Assembly (NCBI RefSeq): GCF_030063135.1
Contig: NZ_JASISO010000018.1
Coordinates: 1 to 64,000, forward strand
Length of the DNA stretch: 64,000 nucleotides
DNA from: Streptomyces sp. G-G2
GTDB lineage: Bacteria; Actinomycetota; Actinomycetes; Streptomycetales; Streptomycetaceae
Direction: 5' to 3'
Shown here: one piece after another, positions 53,090-61,937 of the stretch
Layout of the letters: every line of letters starts with the position of its first letter
Numbering within the stretch: position 1 is the stretch's first letter
The notes under the pieces: model-generated
What the model was told of the DNA's origin: nothing
The model's input: the letters and a program-made list of their open reading frames with translations, nothing else
Database searches by the model: none
Program-made: the position numbers and the translations under genes

Positions 53090-53617
53090 CGCGGCTCTCC
53101 AAATGGATTCATCGCACAGCCCTCGGGTCGGGGCTGTTCGCGACCTGTTGGGTTTCACTCGTGAAATGCCGGGCGAGTTCCCGGTAGATACCCGAGGGGA
53201 CATTCCGCGGATTCGGCTCCCGGTGAGACGATCCGAACCTGGGGCCGCCCGGGAACCTCCTACAAGTCCCGACCCGCACTTGCTCGGGAGCGTGCAGAAC
53301 AACAGGAGGAGCGTGTCATTGATCCATGTCACAACGGTCGGGCGTGGGCGGACCGTTCGGCACGGGCCAGGGGCGCGGCAGATGCCGCACAAGCCGGTCA
53401 GGACCCGGGCTTCAGGGAGCGGCTCATCGCCGACCCTGCTGCCGCGCCGCTGATCGGGACGGCGCGAGCGGGCCCGCCCGGCCACGTCAGGCTCGGGCAG
53501 GGGCAACCCTGAGGGATCTTTGCCGGTTTTCCCGCACCCGTACCGGCGGGTGGGCCATCGTCGTTCTAAGGCCCGGACGGATCCGGCCGGGCCGCGGCGC
53601 GTGGGGAGGGGTGCAGG
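53090..53617. other. 530-bp gap without supported genes
   Basis: Upstream region of the PaaK relic and the gene at 53618. No gene, repeat or palindrome was firmly seen. Confidence 0.35.
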
Positions 53618-54223
53618 GTGAACGGTGGAGGCGAGACGTGGACGTCGGAGGAGTACGGCGCATCGCACGAGGGGCGAGTCGGTGTCCTCTTGGCCGACGG
53701 GAGTGTCCCCAACCCGGGCTACGTCGATGCGAGTTCCTCCGGTAGCGGCGGGGAGGTGCGGCACTGGAGCGTCTACGACGGCGCCTGCACCCTGCGCCCG
53801 AGGGCGGCCATGCTGCGCTCTGAGTGCTCCTGCGGCTGGACGGGCGAGCCGCATCCCGTGGACTGGGCGGCGGCCGGCGACCGCCCGTTCCGCGAAAGCG
53901 GGTCCCGCGACGCCGGCCGCTGCCTGGACGACTGGGCCCGCCACACCACGCAGGTCGGTGAAGGAACGGTGCCGCTGCCAGCCGAGCTGGAGATTCTCCT
54001 GGAAAACGTCGCTGCCGCCATCGAAAGCCTGGCACATGACTCGCCCACCGCTGCTATCAAAGCAGCCCGACAGCTGGAGATCATCGCCCAGCGCACCGCC
54101 CACTGGCCCGCCCACGAGGCCCGCACCCAGGATCCCGGCAACGTCGCGGCCGCCCTCGGCCTGAACGCCGAGGACACCCGCTCCCTGCTGGCCCGCTTCG
54201 GGGGCTGGAGCCCGTACAGCTGA
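53618..54223 (+). CDS. Hypothetical protein (about 200 aa) with a Cys-rich motif
   Basis: 201 residues from GTG 53618 (GGAGGGGTGCAGG). SECSCGWTGEPHPVDWAAAG contains a CxC-G-W motif that may be a zinc-binding knuckle. C-terminal helices (LLENVAAAIESLAHDSPTAA, VAAALGLNAEDTRSLLARFG) follow. Similar proteins occur on streptomycete plasmids and chromosome arms without assigned function. Confidence 0.55.
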   Translation: MNGGGETWTSEEYGASHEGRVGVLLADGSVPNPGYVDASSSGSGGEVRHWSVYDGACTLRPRAAMLRSECSCGWTGEPHPVDWAAAGDRPFRESGSRDAGRCLDDWARHTTQVGEGTVPLPAELEILLENVAAAIESLAHDSPTAAIKAARQLEIIAQRTAHWPAHEARTQDPGNVAAALGLNAEDTRSLLARFGGWSPYS

Positions 54224-54869
54224 CCAAAGCCGCTCCGGCGGCGGGTGGACCATCCGGACGCGGTGCCGACCGCCGTGCCCGCGCGGCGGCGGGCGAACGC
54301 GGCTGGCGGCCAGGCTGGCGCCACCGGGACCGCCTCCACCAGGTGGGCTCTCCACCCGGCGGCCACCAGGCGTCCCGCTCGAAGCGGGGTGAGAGCGGGA
54401 CGCCCGTTCCGGCGGGGCGGGGTGCGGGGAATGTCCGGGCACTCGGACGACTGTTCCGAGTCACGGGCGCGCGGCGGTCCGCTCTTGTCTCGGGTGGGGA
54501 GTACCGTGGCAAGGGTTCGGAAGGATCGGCGACAGCAAAACCCTGTCGCCGGAATCTTTCCGTACCTCATGCGCCCTGACCTGGCCACCCCCCCCGGCTG
54601 GGTCAGGGCCCGGCCCCGACCGGCCTTCCCCCCCCGGCTGGTCGGGGCCCCTTTTCCGTACGCGTCCGCTGTCGCACGTACTCGTCAAAAGGCTCCCCGG
54701 ATGGGTGTCCTCCCCGTAGTGCCGCAGCACCACGTCGACAGGTCGGTTGGCACCAGGATTTTCGGACGGGGCACGCCGGGTGCGACTCTTCGGGATGCGT
54801 GATACCTGACCGTCGTGGTCGACACCGCCCCGAGAAGCGCCGAAGCCGCACCGGATTTCTGCCGAGCCC
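54224..54869. other. 650-bp gap containing a terminator
   Basis: No supported gene; the hairpin at 54612-54655 lies inside. A second CCCCCCCGGCTG(G) tract (54589-54600) repeats part of the hairpin sequence. Confidence 0.4.
54612..54655. terminator. Intrinsic terminator with T run
   Basis: GGCCCCGACCGGCC (54612-54625) and GGCTGGTCGGGGCC (54636-54649) pair with one wobble, followed by CCTTTT. This is a classical Rho-independent terminator. It has no intact gene immediately upstream, so it may belong to a lost gene. Confidence 0.75.
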
Positions 54870-55181
54870 GTGCCTGTGCCCGTTCCCGCGACCCCCGGCC
54901 CGCACAGCGCTAGCGTTGAGTCGCGCGAGATCAGTGCTGGCCTCGGCCAACACGCGATTCCCGTACGGCACTTCGTCCTCCACGCTGACCAAGAGACCCT
55001 CCGCGGGCGTATCGCGGGCGACACTGTTCTCGGCCCCAACTCACCGTTCCGTCTCGCCCATCTTGAGCCCTACGCCGAGGCGGCTCGTACGTGGCTGCAC
55101 GGCGAGGCCGAGGTCATCGACACCACGCACCTCACGCCCGCCCAGGTCGCCCTGCACATCGCAGAGGCCGTCAGGAGTTGA
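54870..55181 (+). pseudogene. AAA-family ATP-binding protein, C-terminal remnant
   Basis: The segment VRHFVLHADQETLRGRIAGD, FRLAHLEPYAEAARTWLHGE and VIDTTHLTPAQVALHIAEAV matches the C-terminal part of small actinobacterial AAA/kinase-like proteins. These begin with a GAFGAGKTT P-loop, which is missing. The 5' part is replaced by unrelated sequence. Confidence 0.65.
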
Positions 55182-55504
55182 GGTCCGCCCGCCCACCACG
55201 CGAAAACAGGCGCACCGGGCTGTCCGCCTGGGCTGCTGCGCATCCCAGCGGCCCCGGCGGAGTACCAGAGCGGGTGGCCCCAACCTGCCCTTCGCGCGAT
55301 CCGTCGCACGGGCGCCGCCCCGCTGACCCGCCGGCTCCGCGCCCGAGGCGTCCGCAGCGCAGAGGAGCTCGCGACGACGGCAGTCGGAGCGGCCGAACAG
55401 CGGCACGCGAGGGCCGGTGACCGGGCCGGGCGGCCGGTCTTTGGTCTGGACCAATAAGTGGGCCGGTCGCAGACTGGCCCGATGAACCCGTTACGGACCA
55501 CCTC
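55182..55504. other. 320-bp gap before the AraC gene
   Basis: No supported gene. GGTCTGGACCAATAAGTGGGCCGG near 55438 is an AT-richer patch that may be the promoter of the AraC gene. Confidence 0.35.
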
Positions 55505-56449
55505 GTGAGCACGCCCCGGACCGGCGAGCTGCCGCTGCACCGGCTGGAGGTCCCGCTCCCGCACCTCCTGCCCTTCGCCATCGGATCCTTCGACTCCATC
55601 GGGCCTCTCTCCCGCGCGAACTTCCCGCACCGGCACGCGTTCTACGAGATCGTCCACGTCACCGGCGGCCGCGGCGCGCACGTGCTCGACCTCGCCCACC
55701 GGCTGCTGGACCCGCCGCACCTGTGCGTGATCACGCCCGGCCAGGTCCACCACTGGGAGGACGCCGACGGACTCACCGGCCGGGTGATGCTGTTCAACGA
55801 GGACTTCCTCCTCTCCCACCCCGACGACGCCGCCGCGCTGGACCTGCTGGCCGACCGGCCCTGGCTGCGCCTCCGGGACCACCAGGACGGGATCGCGGAT
55901 CTGCTCGCGGAGATGGAGCACGAGTACCGGAGCCTGCGCGAGGGGTACGCCGGGGTACTGCGCGCCTACCTGCACATCCTGATCGTCCGGGCCCTGCGCA
56001 ACTGCGAACCAGGTCCGGGGCGTGGACCCGCGGTGGCCGGGCGGGCCGCCGAACTGGCCGCCCACTTCACCCGCCTGATCGCCTCCCCGGGCGGTACGGA
56101 GCCCTCCGTGGCCTCCTGCGCGAAGGAGTTGGGAGTGTCCGCCGGCCATCTGCACGCGCTGGTGAAGGAGGCCACCGGCCAGACGCCGGGCCAGCTGATC
56201 CGCCGTCGGCAGACACTGGAGGCCAAGCGGCTGCTGGCCCGTACCGACCTCACGATCAGGCAGGTGGCACGGGACACGGGCTTCGCGGACCCGGCGTACT
56301 TCTGCCGCTTCTTCCGGCGCGAGACCGGACTGACCCTCGGGGACTACCGGGCGGCGATCGGCCCGGGGACCGAGCCGGAGGGCGGAGGAATTCACCACGA
56401 TCCCCGGATCCCGTCCATCGCGGCCGCCGCGACGGGAACCGTAGGTTGA
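55505..56449 (+). CDS. AraC family transcriptional regulator
   Basis: 314 residues from GTG 55505. An N-terminal cupin sensor domain (SRANFPHRHAFYEIVHVTGG, CVITPGQVHHWEDADGL) precedes two C-terminal helix-turn-helix motifs (SVASCAKELGVSAGHLHALV, LTIRQVARDTGFADPAYFCR) with the terminal FFRRETGLTLGDYR. Ligand and target unknown; no divergent partner is apparent. Confidence 0.88.
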   Translation: MSTPRTGELPLHRLEVPLPHLLPFAIGSFDSIGPLSRANFPHRHAFYEIVHVTGGRGAHVLDLAHRLLDPPHLCVITPGQVHHWEDADGLTGRVMLFNEDFLLSHPDDAAALDLLADRPWLRLRDHQDGIADLLAEMEHEYRSLREGYAGVLRAYLHILIVRALRNCEPGPGRGPAVAGRAAELAAHFTRLIASPGGTEPSVASCAKELGVSAGHLHALVKEATGQTPGQLIRRRQTLEAKRLLARTDLTIRQVARDTGFADPAYFCRFFRRETGLTLGDYRAAIGPGTEPEGGGIHHDPRIPSIAAAATGTVG

Positions 56450-56554
56450 CGCCGACGGGTCCGGGCGACCGGGTGTGCGCCTCCCGCCCCGGGCCGCGCC
56501 CCACCGCAGCCCGGGGGTCCGGCCCCCCGTTCCCCGCCTTCCCCGCACACGAGT

Positions 56555-57061
56555 GTGAAGGAGCCGACCCATGCCCAGCCCCGAAGAACAGGAAACCGAA
56601 CCGTCGCGGTCCGCACTGCCGGACGGACACCTCCCCGCCCCAAGCGTTTCCAGCTATCGCCCGAGGTGTTGGCCGACCGGGACGTGCTCGCCGCTTTGAT
56701 CGCACACCCTCAGTTTCGGGACACGTACGACGGAGCCGGCGTTCAAGAGTGGCCACGACACGGCCAATGGTGGCTTGATCGCATCACCCCTGACGCCTAC
56801 GAACTCGTCGGTGCCGCAACGGCCGTCCACGCCATCCACTCCTGGGCCAACCAGCACGGGGGCATCCCTGAAGCACTCGCGTCACGCCTGCATCAGGAGA
56901 TCTACACCCCGATCCGCCGTGCGACCAGCACATACCTGCTGGTACCGCTTCCCGAGGACGCGTTCCACGATTACGGCCCTATCCACATCGATTACCACGA
57001 ACTCGTCCTCATCAACCGCCCGTCAGCGACTCTCACCCTCCTCGTCGCAGCTGACGACTGA
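56555..57061 (+). CDS. Hypothetical protein with an uncertain, possibly frameshifted start
   Basis: The C-terminal 135 residues (RFQLSPEVLADRDVLAALIA, GQWWLDRITPDAYELVGAAT, RHHEIYTPIRRATS-like) look coding. The only GAAGGAG site (56557-56563) is best spaced for ATG 56572, which opens a different frame (MPSPEEQETEPSRSALPDGH). Either a GTG at 56555 is used or a frameshift near 56645 joins the two. Family not recognised. Confidence 0.5.
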   Translation: MKEPTHAQPRRTGNRTVAVRTAGRTPPRPKRFQLSPEVLADRDVLAALIAHPQFRDTYDGAGVQEWPRHGQWWLDRITPDAYELVGAATAVHAIHSWANQHGGIPEALASRLHQEIYTPIRRATSTYLLVPLPEDAFHDYGPIHIDYHELVLINRPSATLTLLVAADD

Positions 57062-57194
57062 CGGCTGACGCCGTCGCGAACATCGCCACCGCCCCTTGAA
57101 GGGGGCATTCGGACAGCCCAATACCCGACTCCGCACCGCATCATCAGCCCTTCCACCGCTGGCCAACGCGAAGCGGGGGCCCGGTCCGCCGCCT

Positions 57195-57485
57195 CTCCTG
57201 GAGATCCGGGGCGTGGAGCCCGACAGTGCCGCAGCCCTCCTGGTCGTGGCCGGCGAAACCACGACCGCCTCGGCGGGGACGCCTCGCTCGCAGCCGCGTG
57301 CGGCGTCAGCCCAGTCGAGCACTCGTCGGGAAAGAGCAAGCACCGACGCCTGAACCGCGGCGGCAACCGGCAGGCCAACGCAGCCCTTTACCTCATCGTC
57401 CTCACACGCCTGCGCTGGGACGAACGAACCCGTATCTAGCTGGAACGACGCACAGCAGAAGGCAAGCCCCAACATCGTCGCCTGC
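57195..57485 (+). pseudogene. IS110-family transposase C-terminal relic
   Basis: One frame reads LLEIRGVEPDSAAALLVVAG. After a frameshift another reads DRLGGDASLAAACGVSPVEH, KHRRLNRGGNRQANAALYLI and VLTRLRWDERTR, ending with an in-frame TAG then ERRTAEGKPQHRR. This is the conserved Transposase_20 tail of IS110 elements. The catalytic N-terminal DEDD domain is absent. Confidence 0.8.
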
Positions 57486-57536
57486 CCAGCCGACCCGCCC
57501 GCGGGCACTGGCCCGGGTTCCCGTAGCGTCGATCCC

Positions 57537-58112
57537 ATGATCGCCCTCGACGCTCTCGATACCCTCGTCCGCCTCTGCCCGCCGCCCGCCGATCCGCCGC
57601 CCGCTGTGGACTGGGTGCAGGCCGATCGAGCCCTGGGTGCGGCTCTGCCTGCCGACTACAAGCAGCTCGTCGAGACGTACGGCGACGGCATCTTCGACGA
57701 GACGCTCTGGCTGCTCGTTCCCGACTCCGCCTACAGCAGCTGCGACCTGCACGCGCAGACGACGGAGCGGGACGAGACCTTGGCAGACCTGTGGGACATG
57801 GGGGAGGAGAAGCCCGTCGGCCTGCTGGAGGCGGGGGCGCGGGTGCTGCCGTGGGCGTTCGAGGAGGGCACGGGGGCGTTCCTGTACTGGCTGGCGCGGC
57901 CCGGCCAGCAGCCGGACGAGTGGACCGTGCTCTACAACGAGGGGCGCGGCCCCCATTGGGAGCACCATGAGACGGGGTGCCTCGCCTTCCTGCTGGCAGC
58001 GCTCACGGGAACCGCCGACACGGCGTACTTCGGCCACCTCTACGAAGTACTGAAGCCGACGGAGCACCGCTTCGTGACGGCCGACCAGACCCTCGGAGCG
58101 TCCCGGCGCTGA
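57537..58112 (+). CDS. SMI1/KNR4 family (SUKH) protein
   Basis: 191 residues starting MIALDALDTLVRLCPPPADP. The SUKH signature LGAALPADYKQLVETYGDG near residue 35 is followed by TLWLLVPDSAYSSCDLH and WTVLYNEGRGPHWEHHETGC. SUKH proteins include immunity proteins of polymorphic toxins; no toxin gene is adjacent. It follows an IS110 relic, so it may have arrived with mobile DNA. Confidence 0.8.
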   Translation: MIALDALDTLVRLCPPPADPPPAVDWVQADRALGAALPADYKQLVETYGDGIFDETLWLLVPDSAYSSCDLHAQTTERDETLADLWDMGEEKPVGLLEAGARVLPWAFEEGTGAFLYWLARPGQQPDEWTVLYNEGRGPHWEHHETGCLAFLLAALTGTADTAYFGHLYEVLKPTEHRFVTADQTLGASRR

Positions 58113-58312
58113 CGCCGTCCGGCCTACGGCCTGGCACCCGGTACTCGGGCACGCTTCGAGCGCTGCCTGCCCGAGAGTGCTCAACCGGACGCGCCCCTCC
58201 CGGCACGCGCCGCCCGGACCTGACTCGACATCCTGTTCTTCCATCCGTTCGAGGACGGGCCGCAGCGCGTGCTCGGGCTCCGCGATGGCGTCCGGGGTGG
58301 GAGAGTGGGGTC

Positions 58313-59047
58313 ATGTGCGGTCGATACGCCTCTACTCGCGCCCCAGCCGACCTGGCGCCCCTCTTCCAGGCACGCTGGGACGGCCGGGAGACTCTGGCGC
58401 CGAGCTGGAACGTCGCCCCCACCGATCAGGTCTGGGCTGTCGCCGAGCACCCCAGTCGGCACACTGGGGAGATCGGGCGGGCGTTGCGCGCGATGCGCTG
58501 GGGGCTGGTGCCGTCCTGGGCCAAGGACCCGGGTGTCGGTTCACGGATGATCAACGCGAGGGTCGAGACCGTCCAGGAGAAGCCGGCCTACCGCCGGGCC
58601 TTCGCCAAACGCCGGTGTCTGCTGCCCGCTGACGGATTCTTCGAGTGGCAGCCCGTCGCCGCGACACCGGTCTCGAAAGCGTTCAAGCAGCCGTACTTCA
58701 TCACGCCCGAGGACGGCACCGTGATGGCCATGGCCGGGCTCTACGAGTTCTGGCGCGACCCGACGGTCACCGACGAGGACGACCCGGCCGCCTGGTTGAC
58801 CAGCTGCACGATCATCACCACCGAAGCCACCGACCAGGCCGGCCGCATCCACCCGCGCATGCCCCTCACCCTCACCCCCGCCGACTACGAAGCCTGGCTC
58901 GACCCCACCCACCAGGACCCCCACGCCCTGCGCGCCCTGCTCCACAGCCCGGCCGACGACCGCCTCCAGGTACGGGCGGTGTCCACCGCGGTCAACAACG
59001 TCCGCAACAACGGCCCGCACCTCCTCGACGCCCCGACCACGCCCTGA
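58313..59047 (+). CDS. SOS response-associated peptidase (SRAP/HMCES family)
   Basis: 244 residues from ATG 58313. The N-terminal MCGRYAST supplies the catalytic Cys2 (after removal of Met) that crosslinks to abasic sites in single-stranded DNA. The active-site Asn (MINARVET), Glu (GFFEWQP) and His (IHPRMPL) follow. The family protects abasic sites during replication. No second gene is evident in the operon. All key residues are present. Confidence 0.92.
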   Translation: MCGRYASTRAPADLAPLFQARWDGRETLAPSWNVAPTDQVWAVAEHPSRHTGEIGRALRAMRWGLVPSWAKDPGVGSRMINARVETVQEKPAYRRAFAKRRCLLPADGFFEWQPVAATPVSKAFKQPYFITPEDGTVMAMAGLYEFWRDPTVTDEDDPAAWLTSCTIITTEATDQAGRIHPRMPLTLTPADYEAWLDPTHQDPHALRALLHSPADDRLQVRAVSTAVNNVRNNGPHLLDAPTTP

Positions 59048-59179
59048 CCCCGACCGCTCCCCCCGAGGCCCGGGTGTCGGGAACTCGCCTGCCGATCGTC
59101 CCGGCCCTCCCGCACTGACCTGCGCGGCCTTGAAGCCGGTGATGACCACCGGGGCGCTGGCGGCAGTGTCCAGGCCGAT

Positions 59180-59221
59180 GAACCCCACATCACCGGTAGT
59201 GAACCCCACATCACCGGTAGC
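59180..59221. repeat. 21-bp tandem duplication
   Basis: GAACCCCACATCACCGGTAG(T/C) occurs twice in direct succession at 59180-59200 and 59201-59221 with one difference. The length is a multiple of three and reads in frame on the minus strand as TGDVGFT/TGDVGFI. This suggests a partial duplication in a former coding region. No complete gene was recognised in 59048-59338. Confidence 0.75.
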
Positions 59222-59338
59222 GCCGAGGCCGACCTCGCGCAGCGTGTCGACGAGGTGCTGGCCATGGGTAGTGGTGATCTCGAGGGAGCAGCCCGGCCGG
59301 GCCGCCGAGAGCCGGCGGCCCTGATCCCGCTCCCCGTG

Positions 59339-60013
59339 TCAGGCCAGACCCGCCTCGATGGCACGACGGACGGCGGCCGCCCGGTCGGGGATGCCCGCTT
59401 TGGCGAACAAGTTGTTGATGTGCGTCTTGACGGTGGCCTCGCTGATGAAGAGCTTCTCGGCGATGCCCCGGTTGGGCAGCCCCTGGCCGATCAGCGTCAG
59501 CACCTCGCGTTCACGTGGTGTGAGGTCCGCGGGCAGGGCAGCCCCCGGTGCGGGGGTCTTCGCCGCCGTGGTCCTTGCGGTGGCGAGCAGCCGGTCCCGC
59601 ACCTCGCCGTCGAGCACGGACTGACCGGCGGCGGCGGCGCGGATGGCCCGGGTGATGTCCTGGCGTCCCGCGTTCTTGGTCAGGTACCCGCGGGCTCCCG
59701 CGCCCAGTGCGCCCAGGATCGACTCGTCGTCGGCGAAGGTGGTGAGTACGACCACCGCCACCTGCGGGTACTGCTCGCCCAGTCGGCGGGTCGTCTCGAT
59801 CCCGTCCATGACGGGCATCCTCAGATCCATCAGTACGACGTCCACCGGCCCGGCCGCGACCGCCGCGATCACCTCGGTTCCGTCCGCGGCGGCCGCGACG
59901 ACGTCGATGTCCTCGGACAGTGCGAGCACCGCGGCGAGCGGCTCCCGGACGGCGGCCTGGTCATCGGCGACGACCACCCTCAACTTCTGCTGCTTCTCGG
60001 TCGGTTCACTCAT
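59339..60013 (-). CDS. NarL/LuxR-type response regulator
   Basis: 224 residues. The receiver has the acidic pair in VVVADDQAAVREPLAAVL, the phosphoacceptor Asp in VLMDLRMPVMDGIETTR and the Lys in GYLTKNAGRQDI. The LuxR helix-turn-helix is LTPREREVLTLIGQGLPNRG / SEATVKTHINNLFAKAGI. Its ATG overlaps the stop of the kinase gene by four bases, so the two-component pair is translated together. The target is unknown; the neighbouring small membrane protein may be linked. Confidence 0.92.
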   Translation of the reverse strand: MSEPTEKQQKLRVVVADDQAAVREPLAAVLALSEDIDVVAAAADGTEVIAAVAAGPVDVVLMDLRMPVMDGIETTRRLGEQYPQVAVVVLTTFADDESILGALGAGARGYLTKNAGRQDITRAIRAAAAGQSVLDGEVRDRLLATARTTAAKTPAPGAALPADLTPREREVLTLIGQGLPNRGIAEKLFISEATVKTHINNLFAKAGIPDRAAAVRRAIEAGLA

Positions 60014-61203
60014 CCCGGGATCACTGCCTCCACGTGCCAGCCGCCCCGGTCCGGCCCTTCGGTGACCGGGCCCGCGGTGACGGTTCCCTCCAGCAGCGCG
60101 ACGCGTTCGCGCATTCCGATCAGCCCCATCCCACTACCGAGCCCTGCGGTCACCCCACGGGTGCCGGGGCGATTACGGATCTTCAGTGTCGTCGATGCGG
60201 CGACGAACGTCAGCTCCACGCCGACGTCCCCTCCGGGCGCGTGCCGAGCGGCGTTGGTCAGCGACTCCTGGGCGATCCGCAGCAGGTTCTGGGTCAGTTG
60301 AGCCGGGAGCTCACGGACCGTGCCGGTGATGGTGAGGGCGTCGTGGTGGCCCGACGACTCGACCATCGCGGTCAGGCTCTCCACGAGCGGGAGCGCGTCC
60401 TCGCGCAGCGTGTGCACGGTCCACTGAGCCTGCTTCAGGCTCTCCTTGACCAGGGCGTGGGCCTTGGCGTTGGCCTCCCGGACCTTCTCCAGGTCACCCG
60501 TGTCGATCAGCGCGTCGGCCAGTTCCAGCTGCATGTTGATCCCGGCCAGCGAGTGCGCCAGTACGTCGTGCACGTCCCGGGCGATCCGGCCGCGTTCGGT
60601 CAGCACGGCCGTCCGCGCCTCGGCCCGGGCGGCGCGTCCAGCCGACTCGGAGGCAGCGATCGCCGCCCGCACGGCCTGGTGCTGGCTGCGGTTGAGGATG
60701 CCGATCAGGACCGGCGTGCCGGTGGCGAGGCCGAGCGTCCACGGCAACTGCTGCTGCCCCGGCACGAGGTCCAGGTACATGACGCCCGCGCAGAGCACGC
60801 TGCAGAGCAGCGCGAGGGACAGGGCCCACCCGGCGCTCAGCCGGTATCCGATGTGACCGGCGAGGAAGAAGGCGAAGAGGTACCCCGTCCCACTGCTGCT
60901 GACGCCGATCAGCGCGGCCGCCGCGATGATTCCTACGGTCAGCCAGCCAGGGGCGAAGCGCTGGGTCGCGGCGTTCTCGGGCAGGCCCCGGGCCAGCAGC
61001 GCGGCCGTGCTGACCACGAAGAGAGCGGCGACGGCCAAGCCCCGGCCGCTGAACCCCATGGGCCGGACCGTCGCGATGCCGACGACGATGACGGCCAGGG
61101 TCAGTGCCCACCGGACCCGCGGGTCCTGCCCGGGGACCGGAGGCGGGACCGCCCCCAAGGACGGTGTCTTCCTGGGGGGCGGAGCGCTCTCGGTCGTGGG
61201 CAT
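60010..61203 (-). CDS. NarL-type sensor histidine kinase
   Basis: 397 residues from ATG 61203. An N-terminal region with several membrane helices (LTLAVIVVGIATVRPMGF, VAALFVVSTAALLARGL, YLFAFFLAGHIGYRLSAGW) is followed by the HisKA_3 box (GRIARDVHDVLAHSLAGINM) with the phospho-His. The HATPase domain (IAQESLTNAARHAPGGDVGV, GMGLIGMRERVALLEGTV) completes it. It lies between a small membrane gene and its response regulator in one transcription unit. Confidence 0.9.
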   Translation of the reverse strand: MPTTESAPPPRKTPSLGAVPPPVPGQDPRVRWALTLAVIVVGIATVRPMGFSGRGLAVAALFVVSTAALLARGLPENAATQRFAPGWLTVGIIAAAALIGVSSSGTGYLFAFFLAGHIGYRLSAGWALSLALLCSVLCAGVMYLDLVPGQQQLPWTLGLATGTPVLIGILNRSQHQAVRAAIAASESAGRAARAEARTAVLTERGRIARDVHDVLAHSLAGINMQLELADALIDTGDLEKVREANAKAHALVKESLKQAQWTVHTLREDALPLVESLTAMVESSGHHDALTITGTVRELPAQLTQNLLRIAQESLTNAARHAPGGDVGVELTFVAASTTLKIRNRPGTRGVTAGLGSGMGLIGMRERVALLEGTVTAGPVTEGPDRGGWHVEAVIPG

Positions 61204-61223
61204 GCGCAGAACGTACTGCACGG

Positions 61224-61757
61224 TCAGGCCGTGCGGTCGAGGGCGGGCACGGTCACGGTCGCGGGGCGGGCCACCGCGCTGGTCCGGCTCCGGATGAAGA
61301 TCGTCGCCAGCCGCGTGACCACCTCGGTGAGGGCCATCAGGACGAAGGCCGCCACCCATGCCTTGTCGCTGGTGATCTGGTGGGTGACGCTGAACCGGGC
61401 GACATCGGCGGCGCCGCCGTGCTCGACCCACAGCTGGAAGCCCATCCGGGCGCCCATGCCCACGACCCACAGGACCGCCGACACCACACCGGCCTTGATC
61501 AGGACGTGCTCGCCGACGGTCCGGATCCGGGTGTAGACGCCGCCCGCGATGCCGAGCGCGGCGCCCACGCCCACCAAGGCCGCGATCAGCACCAGGTCAT
61601 TGCCTGCGGTGGGGATGGTGTCCAGGTACGAATAGGCCACGAAGGTCACGATCCCCAGCGGGATCAGGAAGGTCTTGAGGTCGAGCCGCCCTTCCCGAAG
61701 CTGCCGGAAGACGATCAGGAGGAGGGCGATGTCGGTGATCCACTCGGTCGTTGTCAT
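61224..61757 (-). CDS. Membrane protein upstream of the two-component system
   Basis: 177 residues from ATG 61757. About four hydrophobic helices are visible (ITDIALLLIVFRQL, FLIPLGIVTFVAYSYL, LVLIAALVGVGAALGIAGG, WVAAFVLMALTEVVTRLAT). No recognised family. It lies 20 bp upstream of the kinase gene, so it is probably co-transcribed and may sense or be controlled by the two-component pair. Confidence 0.7.
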   Translation of the reverse strand: MTTTEWITDIALLLIVFRQLREGRLDLKTFLIPLGIVTFVAYSYLDTIPTAGNDLVLIAALVGVGAALGIAGGVYTRIRTVGEHVLIKAGVVSAVLWVVGMGARMGFQLWVEHGGAADVARFSVTHQITSDKAWVAAFVLMALTEVVTRLATIFIRSRTSAVARPATVTVPALDRTA

Positions 61758-61937
61758 GTCCTCAAGACTGCTCCGGAGCGGCTCGCGGCACCTGCACCCA
61801 CGGGGGGAAACGTGGGTGGAAACGGGGGTGGAGTTCGCCCGCTCCACCCGGTGTGGCGTGTCGGCGGGCGGAGGCCGGGTCCCGTCGGCGGATGTGGGCC
61901 CGGACGCGTCGGTCGGCCCTCTCGTCCGTGTCGCCCC

